Assembly: GCA_944389075.1 (NCBI GenBank)
Contig: CALXLA010000054.1
Span: 1-51,821 of the forward strand
Origin: an uncultured Spirochaetaceae bacterium
Lineage (GTDB): Bacteria; Spirochaetota; Spirochaetia; Sphaerochaetales; Sphaerochaetaceae
Direction: 5' to 3'
DNA: 51,821 bases
Shown: positions 44,350-51,821 of the stretch, piece by piece
Numbering within the stretch: position 1 is the first letter of the stretch
How the letters are laid out: each line of letters opens with the position of its first letter
Position numbers and translations under genes: made by a program
The notes under the pieces: model-generated
What the model saw: only the letters and a program-made list of their open reading frames with translations
The model's database searches: none
What the model was told of the DNA's origin: nothing

Positions 44350-45005
44350 ACAGTCCCCCTGTAGCGATATCCTGCCTTGACTCCCCATCCGGATATCACG
44401 AATGTATGACAGTCCATGATGTTATCAAGCTCAAAGAATCCATCTGCGAATATCATATGGTTTTCATTTATCGTGAACTCTGCTGTGATGCCTGTAGTCG
44501 CTGAAAGCCTGAACTCCATCGCATCAGGATGCACCATTGTCTCATAGATCATGACACATACAGATCCTGTCTCGAAACCGATTCTGAGATCTATAAGAGG
44601 AATGCATGAGAAGAATGGATGGGAATATGGCGAATATGATATGCCTCCCTGAATGCCGATTCCATAGCCTAATCTGAACCAGTCCCATGCAAACTGCTGA
44701 GAGAAAAGATAACCTATCGTTGCGAAGCCGCCTTCGCCTGGAACGTTGTCTGTATGGAATATGAAATTATTATGAATCGTATCTCCGACTTTCAGGTCAT
44801 ATGATGATACGAATGAGAAATCATCATCGCCTATCCCGCTGAAATGAAGCGAGACATCCTCTGAAGTCGCATCAAAACCATAGTAGAACAGATCAGGCGC
44901 AGTAGTGCGGTATCTGGCACCAAATGACCATCCGGCGCTCCATGATACTGCGAACAGCATTCCTGGAATAAGAATACAAGCAAACAGCGAGACTATCCTT
45001 TTCAA
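44346..45005 (-). CDS. Secreted beta-barrel-like protein, unrecognised
   Basis: 219 residues with a signal peptide (MKRIVSLFACILIPGMLFAV). The mature protein is rich in Gly, Phe, Tyr and Trp with alternating strands (SWSAGWSFGARYRTTAPDLF, FATIGYLFSQQFAWDWFRLG) and ends WGVKAGYRYRGTV, as in outer-membrane proteins. It overlaps the lipoprotein phosphoesterase (TGA within ATG region), so both are made together and both go to the envelope. Family not recognised. Confidence 0.65.
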   Translation of the reverse strand: MKRIVSLFACILIPGMLFAVSWSAGWSFGARYRTTAPDLFYYGFDATSEDVSLHFSGIGDDDFSFVSSYDLKVGDTIHNNFIFHTDNVPGEGGFATIGYLFSQQFAWDWFRLGYGIGIQGGISYSPYSHPFFSCIPLIDLRIGFETGSVCVMIYETMVHPDAMEFRLSATTGITAEFTINENHMIFADGFFELDNIMDCHTFVISGWGVKAGYRYRGTV

Positions 45006-45074
45006 AGCAGAACCCTCTCAGTCATTATAGCCTTTTGCCTGCCATTCAGCATATATGCGCTATACTTAACATGA

Positions 45075-45902
45075 ATGCATATACTGATCTATCTGATTAT
45101 TACATTCGCAATACCATGGGCTATCTGGCTGATGGCTGCAGATATGTACGGCTCTATTGCCTATACAATCATCTCGTCAATTATCATGTGGATACCTGCA
45201 GCTGCAGCAGGCATCGTTCATCTGATATACCACACAAAAGCGAATCATTACTCATGGAGACCGCTTATCAGGAAGAACTGGAAAGCCTACCTCATAGCAT
45301 GGTTCTCCCCGATTCCCGTAACATTCATAGGCTGTATTGCCTATTTCCTGATACTCAGGGATGCATTCACATTATCAAATCTTGAAAGCACATCAATGCC
45401 GTTATATCTGTTCCTTCTACTGACAATAGCCTCAGTCATCCCTGCAGGTATCTTCAACATGTTCTTCGCACTCGGAGAGGAAACAGGATGGCGAGGTTTT
45501 CTGTATCCAGAGCTCAAGGCCAGATATGGAAGAACAAAGGCATACATCATGACAGGAATCATATGGGGACTTTGGCACACTCTGGTAAATGCCAGGGGCT
45601 ACAACTATGGAACTGGCTATCCAGGTTTCCCATTCATAGGGATAATCGCAATGTGTCTTTCATGCATAGTCCTGGGAACAATATCCTCATACCTTGCAGA
45701 TAAGACAGGATCGATATGGCCTTCCGCCCTGTTCCATGGTTCTGTAAATGCCATAGGAGCCTTAGGTCTGATCTTCATCTTTCCGGATTCATCCCATCTC
45801 TTAGGACCGGGAATCACAGGAATCATCCCAGCTATCATCACAGGATTGCTTATGATACCATTCCTGTCGAAGTCAAATGAACAATCCGGAAAAACCGGAT
45901 AG
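45075..45902 (+). CDS. CPBP-family intramembrane metalloprotease
   Basis: 275 residues, about eight helices. The CPBP (Abi) motifs are ALGEETGWRGFLYPEL (EExxxR), IWGLWHTLVN (FxxxH-like His) and SALFHGSVNA (HxxxN). Such proteins are Rce1-like proteases; in bacteria some protect against the cell's own bacteriocins. TATACT at 45061-45066 lies nine bases before the ATG and no ribosome site is seen, so it may be leaderless. A double hairpin follows. No bacteriocin gene is nearby. Confidence 0.88.
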   Translation: MHILIYLIITFAIPWAIWLMAADMYGSIAYTIISSIIMWIPAAAAGIVHLIYHTKANHYSWRPLIRKNWKAYLIAWFSPIPVTFIGCIAYFLILRDAFTLSNLESTSMPLYLFLLLTIASVIPAGIFNMFFALGEETGWRGFLYPELKARYGRTKAYIMTGIIWGLWHTLVNARGYNYGTGYPGFPFIGIIAMCLSCIVLGTISSYLADKTGSIWPSALFHGSVNAIGALGLIFIFPDSSHLLGPGITGIIPAIITGLLMIPFLSKSNEQSGKTG

Positions 45903-45917
45903 TTGACACTTCAATAC

Positions 45918-45946
45918 CCAACTATTCGGGAATTCCGAATAGTTGG
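45918..45946. terminator. Perfect 12-pair hairpin between CPBP and RhuM genes
   Basis: CCAACTATTCGG and CCGAATAGTTGG flank GAATT. TGCTTTTC follows on the plus strand. A third segment, CCGGATAGTTG just upstream (about 45895-45905), could pair with the first arm instead, and TCCGG-AAAAA-CCGGA is a further small hairpin. Confidence 0.65.
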
Positions 45947-45966
45947 ATGCTTTTCAATTGATTGTG

Positions 45967-46989
45967 TTATTTTGCATTATTCTGCAATAGTTTTCTGACT
46001 TCTTTATCAAAATCAGAATCGATTTTCTGAGCAGGATTGAAGATGTCGTATTCCGCTTCGGCCTTCGCTTTTGCCTGTGCTGAAGAAACTGAACCTTTGT
46101 CTTTCAGTATGCTGAACTTCCGGAAAGAAAGGAAATCATCCACGCTTTGGGCGAATTCAGCCATGGTGAAAGTGTTTTCGTTCATCACCAGATCCTCGAC
46201 ATAGTCGAAGAACATGGAGACATTCCGCTCAAGCCGTCTGATCTGGTTCTCATCAAGATAGTTCTTGGCGATTGACACATCAGACTTGAGAATCCTGCCG
46301 TCTGGAGAATTCTTCCAGGTTGTCAGCCCCATATGGTCTTTGGTGTGGTCAGCTCTGTGGTATACAATCTCAGCCGCAGTCTCTCCAGTGATGGCATAAT
46401 GAAACTTATTCTGCACCATTGCATAGAAGTCTTTCGTAATCTGGGAATCCTTATCATAATCAATACTGCACTCGGCGAAGATATCTGTAATCTGCTGCCA
46501 GATTCTTCTCTCGCTTGCCCGGATTGACCTGATGCGTTCAAGGAGTTCCCTGAAATAATCTTTGCCGAAGAGCGTTTTCCCTTGCTTCAGGCGTTCATCG
46601 TCCAAGGCAAATCCTTTTGTCATGTATTCTTTGAGGACACCTGTTGCCCAGATACGGAAATGTGTAGCCCGGCGAGAATTGACTCTATAACCAACAGAGA
46701 TGATAGCATCCAGATTATAGAACCTTGTATCATGAGTCTGTGTCAGCCCCTCAATTGCACCATGCTCAGTGGTATGTGCAAATTTTGCACTAACCACTTT
46801 TTCATCTAGCTCACCTTCTTCAAAGATGTTTTTTAGATGTCTGGAAATCGAAGTTCTATCAACATCAAAAAGCTCTGCCATAGCCTTCTGCGTAAGCCAT
46901 ATTGTCTCATCATGAACAATGGCATTAACCGATACATTCTCATCCACGCTGTTATAAATCAGAAAATCAAATCTATCTTTATCAGTCAT
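45967..46989 (-). CDS. RhuM-family protein (virulence RhuM-like)
   Basis: 340 residues. The N-terminal winged-helix-like part reads IVHDETIWLTQKAMAELFDV then DRTSISRHLKNIFEEGELDE, followed by the RhuM core YNLDAIISVGYRVNSRRATH and FRIWATGVLKEYMTKGFALD. The name comes from a Salmonella pathogenicity-island gene; the biochemical role is unknown, and relatives are common in defence or mobile islands. The C-terminal part has a Fic/Doc-like neighbour segment but I do not see an HPFxxGN motif. It lies between a terminator and the CRISPR array. Confidence 0.88.
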   Translation of the reverse strand: MTDKDRFDFLIYNSVDENVSVNAIVHDETIWLTQKAMAELFDVDRTSISRHLKNIFEEGELDEKVVSAKFAHTTEHGAIEGLTQTHDTRFYNLDAIISVGYRVNSRRATHFRIWATGVLKEYMTKGFALDDERLKQGKTLFGKDYFRELLERIRSIRASERRIWQQITDIFAECSIDYDKDSQITKDFYAMVQNKFHYAITGETAAEIVYHRADHTKDHMGLTTWKNSPDGRILKSDVSIAKNYLDENQIRRLERNVSMFFDYVEDLVMNENTFTMAEFAQSVDDFLSFRKFSILKDKGSVSSAQAKAKAEAEYDIFNPAQKIDSDFDKEVRKLLQNNAK

Positions 46990-47169
46990 ATCTACCCCTT
47001 TAACTCTACAATGATTCTGTCTATCCCCTAGTATCTATCTCTCATAGTTCAGCATAGGATTTCATTATACAATCAATGTCTTCTTTCGAAACTCACATAC
47101 CCAAATGAAATAATTCTGATAATTCATTTATCTGAAGCTATACATATAGTGAACTATCCTAAATTCTCA
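46990..47169. other. 180-base gap between RhuM start and the distal CRISPR end
   Basis: AT-rich, with no ORF. It must hold the RhuM promoter (minus strand). I searched it for a segment complementary to the CRISPR repeat that could be a tracrRNA and found none apart from the degenerate last repeat itself. Confidence 0.4.
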
Positions 47170-49054
47170 AATTCTGAATGTAAACAGATAACACAACTCC
47201 CAAGCGGAGGAATCTGCAGAGACGCATCAGCCGCCGCTTGAGTGTATTCAAAGATAACACAACTCCCAAGCTGATTTCCTCTTGCACATCAAGTAGTGCA
47301 AGCTTGAGTGTATTCAAAGATAACACAACTCCCAAGCTGGCAAAGATCGTTGCACACTAAAGCCAATGCTTGAGTGTATTCAAAGATAACACAACTCCCA
47401 AGCTTCAGCTGTGGAACGCCTAGGACGTACAGTGCTTGAGTGTATTCAAAGATAACACAACTCCCAAGCCCTTAAAGGTTTTTATTCGCCGCTTGCTCGG
47501 CTTGAGTGTATTCAAAGATAACACAACTCCCAAGCCGAGGGAACAGTTTGAATACAACAAATCTCGCTTGAGTGTATTCAAAGATAACACAACTCCCAAG
47601 CAAGGCGTTGGCCGTCTTTATGGTCATTATAGCTTGAGTGTATTCAAAGATAACACAACTCCCAAGCCCCGTGAACAGTTTGAATACAATAAAGATCGCT
47701 TGAGTGTATTCAAAGATAACACAACTCCCAAGCTTGACCCATCGGAGGAAAAGGACGCTTTAGGCTTGAGTGTATTCAAAGATAACACAACTCCCAAGCT
47801 ATCACTATAGCCAAGTGACACCACCCGGTAGCTTGAGTGTATTCAAAGATAACACAACTCCCAAGCTAGACTAGGTTTTATAGGCTAGAAAATTCTGCTT
47901 GAGTGTATTCAAAGATAACACAACTCCCAAGCAAGCGTAAAAGTACCATCAGCACGGAGATTGCTTGAGTGTATTCAAAGATAACACAACTCCCAAGCAA
48001 TTTGCTCATCAGTTGAGAGTGCACACCAGCTTGAGTGTATTCAAAGATAACACAACTCCCAAGCCATGTGGCGAATATGGTGATAGATTTCATCGCTTGA
48101 GTGTATTCAAAGATAACACAACTCCCAAGCCGTGAAACTAAATTCGATTCAAGATTTTTTGCTTGAGTGTATTCAAAGATAACACAACTCCCAAGCAGGG
48201 AAACTGCCTTGAATATTCATTTCCTGGCTTGAGTGTATTCAAAGATAACACAACTCCCAAGCTCTGAGAAAGTTATGCGATGATAGGTATCGGCTTGAGT
48301 GTATTCAAAGATAACACAACTCCCAAGCATATACAACCTCCAATTGGCTGACTCTGATGCTTGAGTGTATTCAAAGATAACACAACTCCCAAGCTGTCGT
48401 ATAAATAGACAGTCTGAATTATGTGCTTGAGTGTATTCAAAGATAACACAACTCCCAAGCCTTTCGCCTGACGATTACTATATGCCTGAAGCTTGAGTGT
48501 ATTCAAAGATAACACAACTCCCAAGCTTCTCCAAATAATGGTCAAGGTATTGGATTGCTTGAGTGTATTCAAAGATAACACAACTCCCAAGCGGTTTCAT
48601 CTTCATATTGGCCGTAAATACTGCTTGAGTGTATTCAAAGATAGCACAACTCCCAAGCATGAAATAAGGCTTAACGGATTCTTTTATCGCTTGAGTGTAT
48701 TCAAAGATAACACAACTCCCAAGCTCTATCAATAGCTGCTTTTCTGGAAGAATCGCTTGAGTGTATTCAAAGATAACACAACTCCCAAGCACAGATAATG
48801 AGCCAGATATGCTCAAGGTTGCTTGAGTGTATTCAAAGATAACACAACTCCCAAGCGGTCTTTCTGGTATTCTCGGTCTTTTCTTGGCTTGAGTGTATTC
48901 AAAGATAACACAACTCCCAAGCGTGTCAATCTTTCTCTCGGCATGTTTGGTAGCTTGAGTGTATTCAAAGATAACACAACTCCCAAGCCTTCTCCTTTAC
49001 GGTCTTTTGGTATTCAGAGCTTGAGTGTATTCAAAGATAACACAACTCCCAAGC
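47170..49054 (-). CRISPR. Type II-A CRISPR array, 29 repeats and 28 spacers
   Basis: 36-base repeats whose plus-strand form begins GCTTGAGTGTATTC and ends CTCCCAAGC, so the ends GCTTG/CAAGC pair. The transcribed strand is minus (begins GCTTGGGAGTTGTGT), like the cas genes. Twenty-seven spacers are 30 bases and one (47800-47830) is 31. The repeat at 47170-47205 is degenerate in its outer half, which marks the old, leader-distal end. The repeat at 48623-48658 has one A-to-G change. All others are identical. Spacers at 47536-47565 and 47668-47697 are 24/30 identical to each other. Confidence 0.98.
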
Positions 49055-49183
49055 CTCAAACAATAGGATACTTATAAACATATTTAGAACCATCAAATTC
49101 AAATATACAGGATAAACATATACATTATAAATAATAAATTAGAGATGCAATGTAAGCGATATATTCAATGTGAAAAGTATAAA
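49055..49183 (-). promoter_or_regulatory. CRISPR leader with promoter and leader-anchoring sequence
   Basis: 129 AT-rich bases between csn2 and the first repeat. On the minus strand TTGCAT, 15 bases, then TATAAT (49129-49124) may be the array promoter. The last leader bases before the repeat are GTTTGAG, one base different from the ATTTGAG anchoring sequence that directs spacer insertion in streptococcal type II-A systems. Confidence 0.65.
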
Positions 49184-49864
49184 TCAATAAATTACAGCAC
49201 CATCGCTATCAACAACAATCTTATCAATTCCATTCGGGATCTTCTGATATGAAGAAGCTGAATTACCCTCGATGAATAATATCGAATGCCCATGTCTTGA
49301 TGAATCATCAACAATCATTCCTATTTCATCATAGTTATAAGCAGAAAATCCATTAAGTATTACAAATATCCCCACTCCGCAAATATCATGAAAGACATTC
49401 ATATACTCAAGAATCTGTTCCCTATCATCCTGATAATCATATTCCGGCTGCAATCCCAATAATTTAAGCAATGATGCACTATCAATAGGACTTGGACGCA
49501 TCTGATACTGAAATGAGGAAGCTATTTCCTCTGCATACATCTCAATAGCGCTTATCATATCCTGCGTTTTCTGGAACATATCCTCGGATACATATGCTTT
49601 CAGCATTGTCTGAAGCTTTGACAGAATCCGCTTATCATCAAGATGTATATTGAACAAATCAGCAATGATATTCATATTGCTAGCTATTGATAATTCATTA
49701 TTATCTTCAGACAGTATGAAATCCCCATCATTGCCTTCATGTTGGCTTATAAGCTCTGCTACATAATGGCGATACTCATCTGCCCTATCGAAAAACAGCG
49801 CTGTTGCATTACCATCTGAAAGATCAATCTGAAAATCATAGTCAGGATGAATAAGTTTTTTCAT
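49184..49864 (-). CDS. csn2: CRISPR adaptation protein Csn2
   Basis: 226 residues, the usual Csn2 size. Csn2 forms a ring on DNA ends and helps Cas1-Cas2 with spacer capture in type II-A. FQIDLSDGNATALFFDRADE at the N-terminus, SLLKLLGLQPEYDYQDDREQ in the middle and GVGIFVILNGFSAYNYDEIG fit the family. The presence of this gene is what makes the locus II-A. ATG overlaps the cas2 stop (ATGA). It is last before the leader. Similarity to well-studied Csn2 proteins is low, as is normal in the family. Confidence 0.85.
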   Translation of the reverse strand: MKKLIHPDYDFQIDLSDGNATALFFDRADEYRHYVAELISQHEGNDGDFILSEDNNELSIASNMNIIADLFNIHLDDKRILSKLQTMLKAYVSEDMFQKTQDMISAIEMYAEEIASSFQYQMRPSPIDSASLLKLLGLQPEYDYQDDREQILEYMNVFHDICGVGIFVILNGFSAYNYDEIGMIVDDSSRHGHSILFIEGNSASSYQKIPNGIDKIVVDSDGAVIY

Positions 49865-50166
49865 AAGACAACAAGCCTATCCGTTGTAGTTACATATTCA
49901 GAAGCGAATTTGCCGGTTATGTATTTCATCGAAGCATATTGCTTCTCAGTTACTGTAAGGAGCTGGACAAGTCCTTTCTTCGGTGCATTTACACGAATCA
50001 ATTCCTCAACAGAATCAGACATTGATGCATTGAGGCATAACTTTGTATATATTGATTCCTGTTGCATGACAAATCCTGTCTTTATCAGGAATTTTCTGAA
50101 TTTCCTGTATTCCCTTCTGTCGGATAAAGTCACCACAGGCAAATCAAACATAACCATCATGCGCAT
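49861..50166 (-). CDS. cas2: CRISPR-associated endoribonuclease/integration factor Cas2
   Basis: 101 residues from ATG 50166 (MRMMVMFDLPV), with GAGG nine bases upstream; an ATG at 50181 inside the end of cas1 would add five residues. The ferredoxin-like fold begins with the hallmark MVMFDLPV (Asp 8), followed by REYRKFRKFLIKTGFVMQQE. Cas2 bridges two Cas1 dimers to form the integrase. It overlaps cas1 or abuts it depending on the start, and overlaps csn2 by four bases. Confidence 0.93.
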   Translation of the reverse strand: MRMMVMFDLPVVTLSDRREYRKFRKFLIKTGFVMQQESIYTKLCLNASMSDSVEELIRVNAPKKGLVQLLTVTEKQYASMKYITGKFASEYVTTTDRLVVL

Positions 50167-50170
50167 AAAC

Positions 50171-51055
50171 CTATTCCTCATATTGCCACTGAACCATCTT
50201 TGAAGGATCTGATGAATCAAGTGCATTCAAAATACCGCATACATAGATATCAATTGCATTTATGATTGTCTCAGATCTGCCTCTTATCATTATGCGGTCA
50301 TTAAGCAGATTCACTATTCTATGCTTTGATTCGGAGGTTAATTCCTCCTCGATAGGAAGCGATAATACCTTCTCATCAACAAGCGGCCTGAATGGTTCCA
50401 TTATATCGGAACTCAAATTGAAAGGATTGAAAGTATTATGGTGGAAAATGCCGATCTGTGTTGAATATCCATGGGCCACAACAGATCGATTGACTGCAGA
50501 AAGAATGACAGAATACCCATAATTCAGAGCATCATTGAAAAAAGATGGTTCTCTTCTTGAGAAAGGGCTGCCAAACAATGCATTGAAATAAACCTTTGCG
50601 GCATGCCCTTCTCTGTTAGTAACATCACAGGATTCAATTTCTGAAGCATAATCAAGCAATTTCATCCATACATCTGAATCAACATCATGCTTTTTCAGCA
50701 TCAAAGCCTGTTTGCTTATTTTATCTCTGACTATCTCTGTCCAGACAGCTTCCTTAGCACATTCATCCCAGCATGTCTGGACATATATCCTTGCACTTGA
50801 TTCATAACTTGCCTGAAAAGGAATAATCTGAGCACCGGGATTATGGTGACTATCGCATAATATCACTGCAATCTTCCGTTCCCATAAAGCCTCAAGCAAT
50901 GCGGCAGACATCACACACCCGGTATTCTCAACAAGGAGCACTGAGATATCGTCAAGGAGAATGCGCTTTGTCTCATCAACACCTCTCACGACAAGATATC
51001 CCAGCTTCAGCTCCAGTTTCGATCTTGAGCTGACGACTACCACACGCCAACTCAT
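50171..51055 (-). CDS. cas1: CRISPR-associated integrase Cas1
   Basis: 294 residues. Cas1 cuts and joins new spacers at the leader-proximal repeat. Metal ligands are E149 (NREGHAAK), H205 or H206 (GIFHHN) and E220 (SSDIMEPFRP). The N-terminal beta part has LLVENTGCVMSAALLEALWE, the dimerisation region. The size is typical of type II Cas1. The ATG overlaps the cas9 stop. Gene order cas9-cas1-cas2-csn2-array on one strand is the standard II-A order. Confidence 0.97.
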   Translation of the reverse strand: MSWRVVVVSSRSKLELKLGYLVVRGVDETKRILLDDISVLLVENTGCVMSAALLEALWERKIAVILCDSHHNPGAQIIPFQASYESSARIYVQTCWDECAKEAVWTEIVRDKISKQALMLKKHDVDSDVWMKLLDYASEIESCDVTNREGHAAKVYFNALFGSPFSRREPSFFNDALNYGYSVILSAVNRSVVAHGYSTQIGIFHHNTFNPFNLSSDIMEPFRPLVDEKVLSLPIEEELTSESKHRIVNLLNDRIMIRGRSETIINAIDIYVCGILNALDSSDPSKMVQWQYEE

Positions 51056-51821
51056 ATATCTATTTTTTCCTTCTTACTAAACAATCCGGTAACACTGTGG
51101 TTGTAGATAATCAGGGAATCACCGGATTTCAAAGCCGAAGAGAAAAGTGGCAATCCACTATTTGCACTACCTTTAATAAGTGTCAAATCAGCCTTGCCTG
51201 AATCCATTCCAAAGTAAAGAAGCATATTATGAAGCAATGTACACTGATCCTCGGTCGATAGTTCTATAAATAAATCTCGTCCTTTCTTGAATAATTCTGC
51301 CTGTGATGATGGTCTTCCGCTATAGATAGGTTTGAAAGCCTTGTCCGTAAGGATGTCATACAGCTCTATGTTTCTCTCCTTTGAAATTTCATCATGTTTC
51401 TCATCTACAACAATGGTTTTATCAATTCTTCGTCGTTCAACAAATTTCTCAACTTTCTTCAGTGAATTTGCAACAACATCATCAAGCAGAAGAGGAATTG
51501 CTGATTTTATTATAACTTGACGTCCAGTCTTACCAGCTATTGAACATTTAAATCGATTGATAGACATCATAGTTCCCAACAAAATACGTCCTTTGATAAT
51601 CTCTGGTTCAACAAGCCCAAATTTATTCATGCATAGCTTCAGTAGATCTTCCTTATTCTTTATTCCAAAGGAATCAATAATTGTAATAGGAACGAATGTT
51701 ACGACATGCTTCTTTTTCTTCATGTGACGAACAAGGGCGAAATATGCAATCTTAAGGCTATTGTAGCCACCATACTTTGAAGTCCATTCCGCATAGACAG
51801 CTTCAGGATTATCGCTGTTGG
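51052..51821 (-). CDS. cas9: CRISPR nuclease Cas9, C-terminal part (cut by window edge)
   Basis: About 256 residues are visible; the frame is open to the right edge, so the reading from the Met at 51723 is not the true start. The edge sequence EAVYAEWTSKYGGYNSLKIA leads into the C-terminal PAM-interacting domain: the KYGG(Y/F) block, VVTFVPITIIDSFG, INRFKCSIAGKTGRQVIIKS and AELFKKGRDLFIELSTEDQC are in the order seen in II-A Cas9 proteins. RuvC, HNH and most of the recognition lobe lie outside the window, as must the tracrRNA if it is upstream of cas9. Confidence 0.92.
   Translation of the reverse strand, partial: NSDNPEAVYAEWTSKYGGYNSLKIAYFALVRHMKKKKHVVTFVPITIIDSFGIKNKEDLLKLCMNKFGLVEPEIIKGRILLGTMMSINRFKCSIAGKTGRQVIIKSAIPLLLDDVVANSLKKVEKFVERRRIDKTIVVDEKHDEISKERNIELYDILTDKAFKPIYSGRPSSQAELFKKGRDLFIELSTEDQCTLLHNMLLYFGMDSGKADLTLIKGSANSGLPLFSSALKSGDSLIIYNHSVTGLFSKKEKIDI

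Noticed and set aside
44350-44388. Longer start for the metallophosphoesterase (MGSQGRIS...)
   Set aside because: It would place 13 residues before a clean lipoprotein signal and lacks a ribosome site; 44349 has both.
48857-49018. Two spacers sharing GGTCTTT-TGGTATTC
   Set aside because: The shared part is short, needs a one-base gap and lies at different offsets; probably chance, unlike the 24/30 pair.
47436-49077. Several open frames across the CRISPR array with repeats such as SVFKDNTTPK or LGSCVIFEYTQA
   Set aside because: They are translations of the repeat; 66-base units are divisible by three, so frames stay open. Not genes.

Overview
This window looks like chromosomal DNA of a host-associated spirochaete, probably a Treponema relative. 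The reasons are the CRISPR repeat (its transcribed strand closely resembles the Treponema denticola type II-A repeat as I remember it), a solute-binding protein whose signal peptide ends in a spirochaete-like A-x-G-T-x-E junction, several small secreted beta-barrel-like proteins, and an acetate kinase with a long C-terminal tail. The species cannot be fixed from the sequence. Genes are dense, often overlap by 1-23 bases, and run in short operons on both strands.

Layout. 1-1054: 5' part of a TnpB transposon nuclease, cut by the window edge. 1293-5231: lon, a U32 tRNA-modification protein and a small histone-like protein. 5232-8171: a structured leader RNA followed by dat-ddc, which make 1,3-diaminopropane from aspartate semialdehyde through 2,4-diaminobutyrate. 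8172-11036: an untidy accessory stretch with a DUF4160/DUF2442 pair, a possible small ORF, rtcB with an in-frame amber codon, and a radical-SAM remnant. 11037-17264: valS, two small genes, then a run of small enzymes of which at least three are broken or truncated. 17352-18809: glgA.

18877-24663 is a visibly AT-rich catabolic island: LacI regulator, ABC solute-binding protein, two permeases and an unusual two-domain cyclase-family hydrolase, with matching palindromic operators before the binding-protein operon and before lacI. 24885-34836: ECF sigma/anti-sigma pair, cysS, a diverged murB, a barrel protein, ackA, a methyltransferase, an ApbE-MATE pair and a HAD phosphatase. 34829-45902: two unrecognised genes, a CstA-family transporter, glnS, YhhN-type lysoplasmalogenase, amidohydrolase, an MFS transporter, envelope proteins and a CPBP protease. 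45967-51821: RhuM-family protein, a 29-repeat CRISPR array, and csn2, cas2, cas1 and the cas9 3' end, all read on the minus strand (type II-A).

Points most worth checking: the leader RNA before dat-ddc; the amber codon in rtcB; the cyclase whose second domain has lost its metal site; murB with both catalytic residues replaced; several genes that look leaderless; and two CRISPR spacers apparently taken from homologous coding sequences of related phages.
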